Under the pieces are notes generated by a model. The model had not been told where the DNA came from and made no database searches. It saw only the letters and a list, made by a program, of their open reading frames with translations. DNA of 64,000 nt from Cryobacterium gelidum (GTDB lineage: Bacteria > Actinomycetota > Actinomycetes > Actinomycetales > Microbacteriaceae), in NCBI RefSeq assembly GCF_004403985.1, contig NZ_SOHL01000008.1, forward strand, positions 1-64,000. The letters run 5' to 3'. Of the stretch, positions 8,699-19,947 are shown piece by piece. The stretch's first letter is position 1; every line of letters begins with the position of its first letter. Position numbers and translations under genes: made by a program.

Positions 8699-10369
8699 AT
8701 GGCGAGACCCGCAGGAACGGTTCAGGGCACCGTGCCGCAGCTGACATATTGGAGCAGGCCGCGCACTTGGCCGAGGCTGGTGCGCGCCTCCTGGCGTTCT
8801 TCCCTGCAATTTCGCACGATAACCGTTTCGGTCGCCCTCTCCGGACTGGCGATTCTCGTCGTCGGCGTGTACATGTCGGTCAGCATCGGCAACGACTTGT
8901 TTCAATCTCGGCTGAGCCAGGTGCTGTTCGAATCGGACCGTGCGACCAGTGCCGCGCAGAGCCTGCTTGACTCCTCCGATGCCACCGACCGGGTGCAGGT
9001 GCAAAACCTACTCAGCTCGGCGCGCACCTCGATCTCCGCAACCTCATCGAGCCGGCTGGTCGCCGTGCTGCGGGTGCCAGGCCAGGATCCGTCGACCGTC
9101 GCGCCGCTCGATTCGTCGACGTTCGGGCAATCCACCGGGGTGATCGGCGCCGACCTGCGCACCGAGGTGCAGGCCAACGACGGCGACCAGTTTTGGCAGT
9201 CGGTTACCCTGACCGGCAACGAGGCCGAGAGCATGCCGGGAATAGTTGTCGGGTCGCAGATCGCGGTTCCGGTGGCCGGCCGTTACGAGCTGTACATCGC
9301 CTACAGCCTGCAGGATGCCGAAGCGACACTGCTCTTCGTGCAGCAGACACTCGGGGTGGCCGGTGTCACCCTCGTTCTGCTGATCGGGGTTGTGTCGTGG
9401 ATTGTCGTGCGTTTCGTCGTCACACCGCTGCGGGTAGCCGCCGAAACGAGCCAGAAACTCGCCTCCGGTGACCTCGCTGTGCGCATCCCCGAGAAGGGCG
9501 AAGACGTCATCGCCACCCTCGCCCGCTCCTTCAACGGTATGGCCGACAGCCTGCAGAGCCAGATTCGTGAACTCGCCGACCTCTCTGAGGTGCAGCAACG
9601 CTTCGTGTCGGATGTCTCGCACGAACTGCGCACGCCGCTGACGACCATCCGCCTGGCCGGGGATGTGCTCTACGACCAGCGGGCGAGTTTCCCCCCGGCT
9701 ACCGGCCGCACCGCCGAGCTGCTGCACACCCAGGTCGAGCGGTTTGAGCTGCTGCTGAGCGACCTGCTCGAAATCAGCCGCTACGACGCCGGGTCGGTGG
9801 AACTGGAAAGCGAGCCGACCAACCTGGTCCATCTCGCCGAAGATGCCATCGACAGTCTGCGCTCCCTCGCCGAATCCAAGGGCAGCGACCTGCGACTGGT
9901 GGCGCCGGGAGGGTATCTGAACGCCGACGTCGATCCGCGGCGTATCCGCCGGGTGCTGCACAACCTCATCGGCAACGCGATCGAGCACGGTGAGGGCAAA
10001 CCCGTCGTGGTGTCGGTCGACAGCGACGCGAGTGCGGTTGCGCTCGCCGTGCGCGACTACGGGCTGGGCATGAGCCAGGGCGAGGTCGCGCATGTCTTCG
10101 ACCGGTTCTGGCGGGCGGATCCGTCTCGTCAGCGCACGATTGGCGGCACCGGGCTCGGGCTGGCCATCGCCCGCGAAGACGCGAGCGCGCACAACGGCTG
10201 GCTGCAGGTCTGGTCGAGTCCGGGCGCGGGTTCCTGTTTTCGGTTGACCCTGCCGCGCACGACGCGGGGCCGGCTCGAATCGTCGCCGATCCCGCTGCCG
10301 CCCGACGACGCCGCGGCCATCGGCGAGGCCGGGCATGTGCCGGGAATGAGCGGAGGACCGCATGACTAG
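8699..10369 (+). CDS. mtrB: Sensor histidine kinase MtrB
   Basis: This is a 556-residue membrane sensor kinase paired with MtrA. Membrane segments near residues 40-62 and 218-240 flank an extracellular sensor. A HAMP domain follows (VVTPLRVAAETSQKLASGDL), then the HisKA box VSDVSHELRTPLTT with phospho-accepting H308, and a HATPase domain with an N-box (HNLIGNAIEHG) and G-boxes (GLGMSQGE, GGTGLGLAI). The ATG at 8699 has no good ribosome-binding site at ideal spacing; GTG 8732 is a possible alternative start. It overlaps lpqB by 8 nt. Confidence 0.94.
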   Translation: MARPAGTVQGTVPQLTYWSRPRTWPRLVRASWRSSLQFRTITVSVALSGLAILVVGVYMSVSIGNDLFQSRLSQVLFESDRATSAAQSLLDSSDATDRVQVQNLLSSARTSISATSSSRLVAVLRVPGQDPSTVAPLDSSTFGQSTGVIGADLRTEVQANDGDQFWQSVTLTGNEAESMPGIVVGSQIAVPVAGRYELYIAYSLQDAEATLLFVQQTLGVAGVTLVLLIGVVSWIVVRFVVTPLRVAAETSQKLASGDLAVRIPEKGEDVIATLARSFNGMADSLQSQIRELADLSEVQQRFVSDVSHELRTPLTTIRLAGDVLYDQRASFPPATGRTAELLHTQVERFELLLSDLLEISRYDAGSVELESEPTNLVHLAEDAIDSLRSLAESKGSDLRLVAPGGYLNADVDPRRIRRVLHNLIGNAIEHGEGKPVVVSVDSDASAVALAVRDYGLGMSQGEVAHVFDRFWRADPSRQRTIGGTGLGLAIAREDASAHNGWLQVWSSPGAGSCFRLTLPRTTRGRLESSPIPLPPDDAAAIGEAGHVPGMSGGPHD

Positions 10370-12086
10370 TCCAGCACGTTTCCACACGTTACGAGGCCAC
10401 GGCTCGGCGCGCGTCCTTCCGGCGCTGCTGGTGGCCATCAGTCTCGCCGTCGGTCTGGGCGCCTGCACCGGAATTCCGCGCGACGGTGTGGTGCACGCCG
10501 GCAACGATATTGCGCCCGACGACAATCCAGCCCCGGTTTTTCTGCCGGCGCTGCCGCAAAAGGACGCGTCGACGGAATCCATCCTGCGCGGTTTCATCGA
10601 TGCTTCCTCGAGTCCCGAGAACAATTACGACATCGCCCGCCAATTCCTGACCCCGGCCTTTCGCAGCAGTTGGGATCCCACCGTGGGGGTCACCGTCGAC
10701 AACGGCTCCGGGCGCACCCTGACCGTCATCGAGGACAGCGCCACGCTCGTGGCCGTCACACCGCTCGCCGAGGTGGACCAGTCCGGGGAATATCGTGAGG
10801 TCGACGCTAGCCCGGTGCCGCTGCGCTACGAATTTCAGCAGATCGGCGGCCAGTGGCGCATCAGCGCGGCCCCGAACGGCACTGTCATCGACGAGAACAC
10901 GTTCAATGACGTGTTCAGCGCCCAGCCGGTCTACTTCTACGACCCAGGCTTTCGGTTTCTGGTTCCAGACCTGCGTTGGTTTCCGCGCGGTGCATCCGCT
11001 CCCACCAAACTCGTCAACGCCGTTTTGAACGGACCGAGTGCCTGGTTGGACGGCGCGGTGGCCACCGCATTCCCGGAAGGCTCCGCACTCACGGCCGATG
11101 CCGTGCAGGTGGTTCGGCGTCGGGCCATGGTCGACCTGAACAGCGAAGCGCTCAACGCCGACCGGCAGGCCCTCCAACGCATGAAAGCGCAGCTGGCAGC
11201 GAGCCTGCCGGCCGGCCTGTCGGTGGAGATCACCATCGACCAAAACTCTCAGGCCATCGATGATCTGGAGGCTGGGGCCCCGCTCGTCCATCCGCGCGTC
11301 GACGCCCGGGCGCTCGTGCTGCGCGGTGCGGAGTTCGGTTTCCTTGCCGCGACCGGGCAGAATATCACCGTGCTCGACGGTTTGTCCGACACGATTGCCC
11401 AGCTCGACCCGAGCGCAGTGACGCTCGCGTCGGGTCAGGGTGTGGCTGCCGTGCTCGCGAACGACGGCGTCTACGTCGTACGAGCCGGTGACGAACCGAA
11501 ACTGCTTGATTCGCGCGCGGGCTTGCTCGCGCCGTCCATCGACAACGACCGCTTCGTGTGGTCGGTGCCGGCAAACGATCCGAGCGCACTGGTCGTCTAT
11601 AGCCCAGCAGGGGAGGCTACCGTGCTGACGACGCCGTGGCCAGAAGCCACCTCGATCACGGCCCTGAAAATCTCCCGCGACGGGGCTCGAATAATCGCAC
11701 TGCTTGGCACCGGCACCGAAACTCGATTCGTCGTCGCCTCAATTACTCGCATGGGCGCAGCGCCGACCGGAATCGGCGCGCCGGTGCTGTTGGCGTCCGG
11801 CGGCGGCGGAACCGGCCTCGACGCGACCTGGATCGATGAATTGACCGTCGCGTCGCTGAGCGCCCTGCCCAGTGGCGAGACACGCATCGTCGCGCAACAG
11901 ATCGGCGGCGTCAGCTCCGTTCTGGAATCACCCGCGAGCAGCCGATTCATCGTCGGCAGTAACTCGGTGCGCGACCTGCGCGCCCTCACCGACACCGGCA
12001 ACCTCGAGGTGCAACGCGGAGCGGGCTGGCAGGCCCGCATCGACGGCGTGACCCTGCTTGCCACCCAGCAGGGCATCGGCGGCTAA
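10362..12086 (+). CDS. lpqB: Lipoprotein LpqB
   Basis: This is a 574-residue predicted lipoprotein. A signal peptide with a basic N-region and hydrophobic core ends in the lipobox L-G-A-C, with lipidated Cys35. A GerMN-like domain spans roughly residues 190-310 and a beta-propeller-like LpqB domain fills the C-terminal half. In mycobacteria LpqB binds MtrB outside the membrane and tunes MtrAB signalling; the same gene order and the 8-nt overlap with mtrB support that role here. A 14-nt palindrome follows the stop. Confidence 0.94.
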   Translation: MTSPARFHTLRGHGSARVLPALLVAISLAVGLGACTGIPRDGVVHAGNDIAPDDNPAPVFLPALPQKDASTESILRGFIDASSSPENNYDIARQFLTPAFRSSWDPTVGVTVDNGSGRTLTVIEDSATLVAVTPLAEVDQSGEYREVDASPVPLRYEFQQIGGQWRISAAPNGTVIDENTFNDVFSAQPVYFYDPGFRFLVPDLRWFPRGASAPTKLVNAVLNGPSAWLDGAVATAFPEGSALTADAVQVVRRRAMVDLNSEALNADRQALQRMKAQLAASLPAGLSVEITIDQNSQAIDDLEAGAPLVHPRVDARALVLRGAEFGFLAATGQNITVLDGLSDTIAQLDPSAVTLASGQGVAAVLANDGVYVVRAGDEPKLLDSRAGLLAPSIDNDRFVWSVPANDPSALVVYSPAGEATVLTTPWPEATSITALKISRDGARIIALLGTGTETRFVVASITRMGAAPTGIGAPVLLASGGGGTGLDATWIDELTVASLSALPSGETRIVAQQIGGVSSVLESPASSRFIVGSNSVRDLRALTDTGNLEVQRGAGWQARIDGVTLLATQQGIGG

Positions 12087-12100
12087 ACCGGCTCGCACGA

Positions 12101-12114
12101 GCACCGGCCGGTGC
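12101..12114. terminator. Palindrome after lpqB
   Basis: GCACCGGCCGGTGC is a perfect 14-nt palindrome 15 nt after the lpqB stop. It could form a 5-bp hairpin with a GGCC loop, but there is no T tract, so terminator function is uncertain. Confidence 0.3.
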
Positions 12115-12239
12115 CCGCCCAGCGGTCGGCAGCGCGCCGGCCAACCCGACATCTTCTCCCCAGAAGTAGTCGCGTCCCGGTTCTCCACCGCCAGCCAAGC
12201 CGGGCAGCACCGACCGGCAGTCGGCGGCACACTGACGCC

Positions 12240-12986
12240 ATGAGCCGACGGCTGCGTGACTGTTTGACCCGCGCGGCCCGGGATGCCTGGGATGCCTGGG
12301 CTACCGTACTGCCCACCGAGTGCAGCGGCTGCGGAGTCGTCGACCGCGCGCTGTGCGCGAGCTGCCGACGGGCGCTGCTGCCCGCCGTGCACCCGGTCAC
12401 CCGCGACGACGCGCGTATTTGGGCTGCGCTCACCTACGAGGGGGTAGCCCGCCACGTGATCGCCGCCTACAAGGACGGTGGGCGAACAGATGCCGCCGCC
12501 ACGCTCGCCGCACCGCTGCGAGCGGCCATCGTGGCCGCGCTCGCTGCCGTTCCCGGCGCTACCCGATGGAGTGAGGCCGCGCCCCGCCGCGCCAGCAGCA
12601 CCGGAATTCAGCTGGTAACCATCCCCTCGTCCACCCGGGCCTGGCGGGTGCGCGGCTACCACCCGGTCGATGCCCTGCTGCACCGTGCCGGCCTGCATCC
12701 GTTCCCGGTATTGGCACAGCGCCAGGAGACCCTCGACCAGGTCGGCCTGGGCCGGGCGGCGCGGGCCGCGAACAAAGATCACAGCCTCGTAGCGACACGG
12801 TCGCTCGATGGAAGGCGGCTGATCCTCGTCGACGACATTGTGACCACCGGAGCGACCCTGCTCGAGGCGCGGCGCGCCGTGTTCGCAGCGGGCGGCACCG
12901 TCGTCGGCCTGGCGGTACTGGCGGAAACGCGGCGGCGGCAGCCCCAGCCGTGGCCCCCTGGGCAAACTGATCGACAAATACTGTGA
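12240..12986 (+). CDS. ComF family protein (amidophosphoribosyltransferase-like)
   Basis: This is a 248-residue ComF-family protein. An N-terminal zinc-ribbon-like Cys set (C-S-G-C and C-A-S-C) is followed by a phosphoribosyltransferase fold whose PRPP loop reads LILVDDIVTTGATLLEA. In naturally competent bacteria ComF helps DNA uptake or processing, but in actinobacteria the gene sits in this mtr-secA neighbourhood regardless of competence. ATG 12240 begins MSRRLRD; the open frame reaches further upstream but lacks support. The stop overlaps the hpf promoter region. Confidence 0.9.
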   Translation: MSRRLRDCLTRAARDAWDAWATVLPTECSGCGVVDRALCASCRRALLPAVHPVTRDDARIWAALTYEGVARHVIAAYKDGGRTDAAATLAAPLRAAIVAALAAVPGATRWSEAAPRRASSTGIQLVTIPSSTRAWRVRGYHPVDALLHRAGLHPFPVLAQRQETLDQVGLGRAARAANKDHSLVATRSLDGRRLILVDDIVTTGATLLEARRAVFAAGGTVVGLAVLAETRRRQPQPWPPGQTDRQIL

Positions 12987-13011
12987 CATATCTGACTCCC
13001 ACGGCTACGGT
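12983..13011 (+). promoter_or_regulatory. Predicted hpf promoter
   Basis: GTGACA (12983-12988), a 17-nt spacer, then TACGGT (13006-13011) is a good SigA-type match. It starts inside the last codons of comF and would give a leader of about 55 nt before hpf. Confidence 0.5.
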
Positions 13012-13030
13012 GGAGACAAAGGCGCGAAAT

Positions 13031-13053
13031 GACCGCCCGGTTTTGGGGCGGTC
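13031..13053 (+). promoter_or_regulatory. Hairpin in hpf 5' leader
   Basis: GACCGCCC (13031-13038) and GGGCGGTC (13046-13053) form a perfect 8-bp stem with a 7-nt loop. It lies 9 nt before the GGAGG of hpf. It could protect the mRNA or control ribosome access. There is no T tract, so it is unlikely to be a terminator. Confidence 0.45.
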
Positions 13054-13072
13054 CGCCAAATTGGAGGTCGTC

Positions 13073-13777
13073 ATGGAAACTAACATCGTCGGACGCAACC
13101 TTGGGATCACGGATCGCTTCCGGGATTACGCGACGGAGAAGGCTGAGAAAATCGCCCTCCTCGCCGAGAAGGCCCTTGCGCTCGAGATCAAGGTCAGCCG
13201 CCACCACGAGAAAAACGGTGCTGCCGCTGGCAACGATCGGGTCGAACTCACCCTGATCGGCAAGGGCCCGCTGGTGAGGGCCGAAGCAGACGGTTCCGAC
13301 AAATACGCCGCCTTCGATGTGGCCCTCGGTCGTCTGCTCGAGCGGGTTCGCCGTGCCAAAGACCGCAAGAAGGTGCATCGCGGCGGCGCCCACCGTCCTA
13401 CCTCGCTGCACGAGGCGTCCGCTGTCGGCTTCAGCGTCATCGACATCACACCGGCCGACGCCGAAACTCTCGAACGGGTGCGCACCGGCGCGATCCCCAT
13501 TGTGCAAGCGGATGCCCCCGAAGCCTCCGCCGAGGAAGACTACTGCCCCGTCGTCATCCGTCGCAAAGTATTCGCGGCGGCCCCCATGTCCGTTGACGAT
13601 GCCCTCTATTTCATGGAGCTCGTCGGTCACGACTTCTACCTATTCCAGGACATCGAAACCAAGCGTCCAAGTGTGGTCTACCGCCGCAAGGGGTGGGATT
13701 ACGGAGTCATCGAACTCGATGGTTCGGTCTCTGAGCTGCAGGAGGCTGTGCCCGTTGCCAGCGGGCGTGCCAACTGA
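13073..13777 (+). CDS. hpf: Ribosome hibernation-promoting factor, long form
   Basis: This is a 234-residue long HPF. The N-terminal S30AE/YfiA domain (about 1-105) starts METNIVGRNLGITDRFRDYA; a variable linker and the C-terminal dimerisation domain (about 165-225, with VVIRRKVFAAAPMSVDDALYFMELVGHDFYLF) follow. Long HPF pairs 70S ribosomes into inactive 100S dimers in stationary phase or stress. GGAGG 6 nt before ATG 13073 selects this start over an upstream in-frame ATG at 12983. It lies directly upstream of secA. Confidence 0.93.
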   Translation: METNIVGRNLGITDRFRDYATEKAEKIALLAEKALALEIKVSRHHEKNGAAAGNDRVELTLIGKGPLVRAEADGSDKYAAFDVALGRLLERVRRAKDRKKVHRGGAHRPTSLHEASAVGFSVIDITPADAETLERVRTGAIPIVQADAPEASAEEDYCPVVIRRKVFAAAPMSVDDALYFMELVGHDFYLFQDIETKRPSVVYRRKGWDYGVIELDGSVSELQEAVPVASGRAN

Positions 13778-13782
13778 CCAAC

Positions 13783-13914
13783 TAGCATTGCCTTAGCCGC
13801 CGACCAGGTCGGTGCTCTGGCATCTGCCAGACGAGAGGCGCAAGCGTGCGCTGCGGTGGTCCGATTGGATAGCCGCAGCGCAGGCATGCACCGTTTGACT
13901 AGTGGAGTACATTC
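13783..13914 (+). promoter_or_regulatory. secA leader with -10 box, hairpin and short ORF
   Basis: TAGCAT (13783-13788) is a possible -10 box. The leader of about 120 nt then holds a perfect 10-bp inverted repeat, TGCGCTGCGG (13847-13856) with CCGCAGCGCA (13873-13882), and a 28-codon frame from GTG 13812 to TGA 13896-13898 that reads through both arms (product starts VLWHLPDERRKRALRW). It ends 16 nt before the secA start codon. It could be an hpf terminator, a secA control element or chance; the sequence alone does not decide. Confidence 0.35.
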
Positions 13915-16722
<2,808 letters not shown>

Positions 16723-16794
16723 CGTCGGGCATCCGTTGGCTGGTCGGGCTCTGCGGCGCTTCGCGAGGCGTCCCGGCGTTTCAGGGCCTGAACC

Positions 16795-17223
16795 TCACAT
16801 GACGACGATGACGGTGGCCTGCCAGCGCTGATCCAAACCCTCCAGCTGCAACGAGACGACGTGCGCCCGTCGTTTGTCGTAGACCAGGATGACGGCGTTG
16901 AATCCACCGGTATCGGTCGGCCAGGTCGTCACGTGGTCGATCCAGAGTCTCGGACGTTCGGCGGCCACGCCCGTGATGGCTCGCGCCCGGGCCGCGATGG
17001 ATGCGCGAAAACGCAGGTGGGCATAGACGTCGTCGGTGACCCAGCGCGCGAGCTGCTCCAGGTCTCGTGCCCCGGCGATGACCTCGACGGCCCGGATGGC
17101 GAGGGCCCGCAGCACCGGCTCCGCCTCGGGCCGGTGCGAGATGCGCGTCGGTTGCGAACTTATCTGCTGCCCGTCGTGGCGACCCTGGTGGGCGGGGGAT
17201 TGGCCGGTACCGGATGGCGTCAT
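16795..17223 (-). CDS. Rv3235 family protein
   Basis: This is a 142-residue soluble protein convergent with secA. The conserved core (AVEVIAGARDLEQLARWVTDDVYAHLRFRA, here described by its key W, D and Y positions around residues 46-76) matches the small actinobacterial family named after Rv3235, which in mycobacteria lies in the same mtrA-lpqB-secA neighbourhood. No catalytic motif is visible. GGAGG 5 nt before ATG 17223 supports the start. Function is unknown; it resembles a SnoaL/NTF2-like small fold only loosely. Confidence 0.75.
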   Translation of the reverse strand: MTPSGTGQSPAHQGRHDGQQISSQPTRISHRPEAEPVLRALAIRAVEVIAGARDLEQLARWVTDDVYAHLRFRASIAARARAITGVAAERPRLWIDHVTTWPTDTGGFNAVILVYDKRRAHVVSLQLEGLDQRWQATVIVVM

Positions 17224-17355
17224 CGTTCCTCCATAGCTCGAACGTGCATCTTCTGTGGCGCAATACCTAAGCAGCTTTGTCTCTAAGCTGTCGAGCGCTT
17301 ATAGAGCCTGTGCACAATGCGAGCGGGAATGCTCTGCGTCGGCTACTTTCGACGT

Positions 17356-17955
17356 GTGCGCTGGGACGATCTGTTTGATGACCTCGAAGGGCAACTCGAA
17401 CGCGAGCTGCATTCGGAGGCCGCTGACCTGCGCCTGCACGAGGAGCGCCAGCGCCTGGAAAAGCTCTCCCTGCGCACGCGCTTGAGCAACGTGGCGCGCT
17501 CGGCCGCGCTCGGCGACTCGCTGCGACTGCGCGTTGTGCTGGTGTCCGGAGAGACCCTCGCGTTACGCCCGACGACGCTCGGCCGCGACTGGCTCGCGGC
17601 CGATCTGCTCGATACGCAGAACGGTCGGGTGCAGTGCGTGATTCCGCTGTCGGCCATCGCCGGCGTGTTGCTCACCGAGGAGCAGAGTCTGATTTCCCTC
17701 GCCGTCGAGTCCGACGCCACCGGGAAGCTGATCGAACGCGTCGGCTTTCCCTTTGTACTGCGCGACCTATGCCGCCGACGGCGCACCGTGGATCTCGACA
17801 CCCGTGGCGGTGTCCTGGTCGGCACCATCGACCGGGTAGCGCGTGACCACCTGGATCTGGCGGTGCATCCCCTTGGAACGCTGCGCCGCGCATCGGAAGT
17901 TCTGCACTACCGTCTCGTACCGCTCTGGCAGATCCATGCCATTCGGCTCAGATAA
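17356..17955 (+). CDS. Conserved hypothetical protein
   Basis: This is a 199-residue soluble protein that I do not recognise. The N-terminal third is charged and probably helical (DDLFDDLEGQLERELHSEAA). The rest is beta-rich, with a pattern suggesting two small barrel-like units (around residues 60-110 and 145-199). GTG 17356 is chosen because TACTTT at 17344-17349 lies 6 nt upstream, consistent with a leaderless mRNA; in-frame ATG codons at 17317 and 17329 are alternatives without a ribosome-binding site. Base composition and third-position GC match its neighbours, so it is a real gene. Confidence 0.7.
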   Translation: MRWDDLFDDLEGQLERELHSEAADLRLHEERQRLEKLSLRTRLSNVARSAALGDSLRLRVVLVSGETLALRPTTLGRDWLAADLLDTQNGRVQCVIPLSAIAGVLLTEEQSLISLAVESDATGKLIERVGFPFVLRDLCRRRRTVDLDTRGGVLVGTIDRVARDHLDLAVHPLGTLRRASEVLHYRLVPLWQIHAIRLR

Positions 17956-18030
17956 CTGTGGATAACTTTTCCGCGATGAGCCGCAGTCGGCCACGATAGA
18001 GGCCACCAATTCAGACAAGCGAGGTAAGGC

Positions 18031-18669
18031 ATGAAAAAAGCCGGTCCCACCCGCACAACACGCCGCCGATTCTGGGTTGACCCCCGCTTCGTCATCGGCT
18101 TGGTGCTTGTCGTCGCGTCGATAGCGGGAGTCGGGGCGATTGTCGTCGGGAGCGATCAAACCACGGCGGTCTACACTGCGCGGCACACGCTCACCGTCGG
18201 CGACCAACTGCGCTCAACCGACCTCATCGAGACCCGCGTGCAACTCGGCGTTACCGCTGAGCTGTACCTCGTGCCGGCTTCCAACCTGAAGCGTGGCCTG
18301 CTGGTCACCCAGACGATTCTGGCCGGCGAACTCGTCGCTCGGTCGGCGGTCGCGGCGTCCTCGGGAAGCGATGCGACGAGTGTCGTCGTCGACGTTCCCG
18401 GTCGACTGGCTGCGTCCATCGTGGCCGGGTCCGTCGTCGACATCTGGTCGGCGCGGGCGACCGGGCCGAGCGAATACGCGCCGCCGACGGTCCTGGTGGG
18501 GCAGGCATCCGTCGTACGCATCGTCGAACCGACCGGCATCATCGCCGCCGACAACGGTCAATCCGTCGAGGTGCTCGTGCCGAAGACCAAAGTGGGTGCG
18601 GTTCTCGAAGCGATCATGAACGGTGATGCCCTCGCGATCGTGCCCGTGAACACTCCGGTGGGGCCGTAA
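18031..18669 (+). CDS. SAF domain protein (CpaB/FlgA-like)
   Basis: This is a 212-residue protein with one N-terminal membrane segment (about residues 19-41) and a SAF domain outside it, seen in VYTARHTLTVGDQLRSTDL and LVTQTILAGELVARSAV. CpaB-type SAF proteins help assemble Flp/Tad pilus secretins, but actinobacteria have no outer membrane and no other tad gene is present here. It overlaps the next gene by 1 nt (TAATG), so the two products probably act together. GAGGTAAGG precedes ATG 18031. Confidence 0.8.
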   Translation: MKKAGPTRTTRRRFWVDPRFVIGLVLVVASIAGVGAIVVGSDQTTAVYTARHTLTVGDQLRSTDLIETRVQLGVTAELYLVPASNLKRGLLVTQTILAGELVARSAVAASSGSDATSVVVDVPGRLAASIVAGSVVDIWSARATGPSEYAPPTVLVGQASVVRIVEPTGIIAADNGQSVEVLVPKTKVGAVLEAIMNGDALAIVPVNTPVGP

Positions 18670-19919
18670 TGGCCAAACTCGCCCTCGTGCTGGACCGGGC
18701 GACCGAGCAACGCATGCTGGCGGACATCATCGATTGTGGGCACAGTCTGGTCACGCGCGTCGATACCGCGCGGGAATTTCTCGAGACGCTGTCGCACGGG
18801 CAGCCCCACGTCGTCGTGGTCAGTGGCCGGAGGGAATCCCTGACCGGTCAGCTGATCGCAGCGTGCGACGAACGCGGCATCCGGGTGGTCGCCCTCACCG
18901 CGACGGAACAGGAACGCCGGCACGCCGGCACGCTCGGCCTCTACGAAACAGTCGCTATCCCCTGCGACTGGTCGGAGATCGAAGACCTGCTCGTGTCGGG
19001 CGTCGTCGTTCCCTTGCGCGTAGGGGAGCGGCACTTCACTGGCGGCGCGCTCAACACCGGTTCGGTGATCGCGGTATGGGGGCCGTCCGGCGCTCCGGGG
19101 CGCACCACGCTGGCCATCAACATCGCGGCGGAAATCGCCGCCGCTGGCCACACCGTGGTGTTGGCCGACGTCGACACCTACAGCGCGTCGATCGCCCCGA
19201 GTCTCGGCATGCTCGATGAGGCTCCCGGGTTTGCCGCGGCGTGCCGGCTGGCCGGCAGCGACAGTTTGAACCAGTCGGAGCTCGAGCGCATCGCGCAACG
19301 CTACAACTCGCCCAAGGGTGCCTTCTGGGTGCTCACCGGCCTTGGCCGGCCGTCGCGCTGGCCGGAATTATCGACCGAGCGCGTCACCCGCACCATCGAT
19401 GCGTTGCGGCACTGGGTGGATTATGTGGTGATTGACACCGGGTTCAGTCTGGAAAGCGACGAAGAACTGACCAGTGACATACTGGCGCCGCGCCGCAATG
19501 CTGCCACCATCACGGCCTTGCGGGCGGCCGACCATGTCGTCGCCTGCGGGCTCGCCGACCCGGTCGGCATGGCCCGGTTTTTGCGCGCGTGGAGCGACCT
19601 CGCCGACGTTATCGCGGGTAGTGCGGTCAGCGTCGTCATGAATCAGGTGCGGGCGAGCGCTGTCGGTTTGAATCCACGCGGGCAGGTAGCGGCCATGCTG
19701 TTACGCTTCGGCGGCATCGAGTCGCCTATTCTGGTGCCGTGCGACCAGGGCGCACTCGATGCGGCGGTGTTGACCGGTCGCACGCTGCGGGACGCGAGCC
19801 CGAAGTCTCCGGCTCGTCTGAGTATCCGTCGTTTTGTGCTCGACGACCTTATCGTCGCTGCAGCCGAAGAATCCAAGCGGATGCCGCGGCGCGGCCGCAA
19901 GGCAGCTCCGGCGGCATAA
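18669..19919 (+). CDS. CpaE/MinD-like P-loop ATPase with altered Walker A
   Basis: This is a 416-residue protein. Residues about 1-110 look like a degenerate receiver-like domain, as in CpaE. Residues about 135-400 form a SIMIBI/MinD-like ATPase with VVLADVDTYSASIAPSLGML (Walker A'-like Asp) and YVVIDTGFSLESDE (Walker B region). The P-loop reads GPSGAPGRTT, so the usual Walker A Lys is Arg and the deviant signature Lys is missing. ATP binding or hydrolysis may be reduced or different. It is coupled to the SAF gene; pilus motor genes such as cpaF or tadB are not nearby. Confidence 0.8.
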   Translation: MAKLALVLDRATEQRMLADIIDCGHSLVTRVDTAREFLETLSHGQPHVVVVSGRRESLTGQLIAACDERGIRVVALTATEQERRHAGTLGLYETVAIPCDWSEIEDLLVSGVVVPLRVGERHFTGGALNTGSVIAVWGPSGAPGRTTLAINIAAEIAAAGHTVVLADVDTYSASIAPSLGMLDEAPGFAAACRLAGSDSLNQSELERIAQRYNSPKGAFWVLTGLGRPSRWPELSTERVTRTIDALRHWVDYVVIDTGFSLESDEELTSDILAPRRNAATITALRAADHVVACGLADPVGMARFLRAWSDLADVIAGSAVSVVMNQVRASAVGLNPRGQVAAMLLRFGGIESPILVPCDQGALDAAVLTGRTLRDASPKSPARLSIRRFVLDDLIVAAAEESKRMPRRGRKAAPAA

Positions 19920-19947
19920 GGCCGGAGATACACCTAGGCTATGGAGA

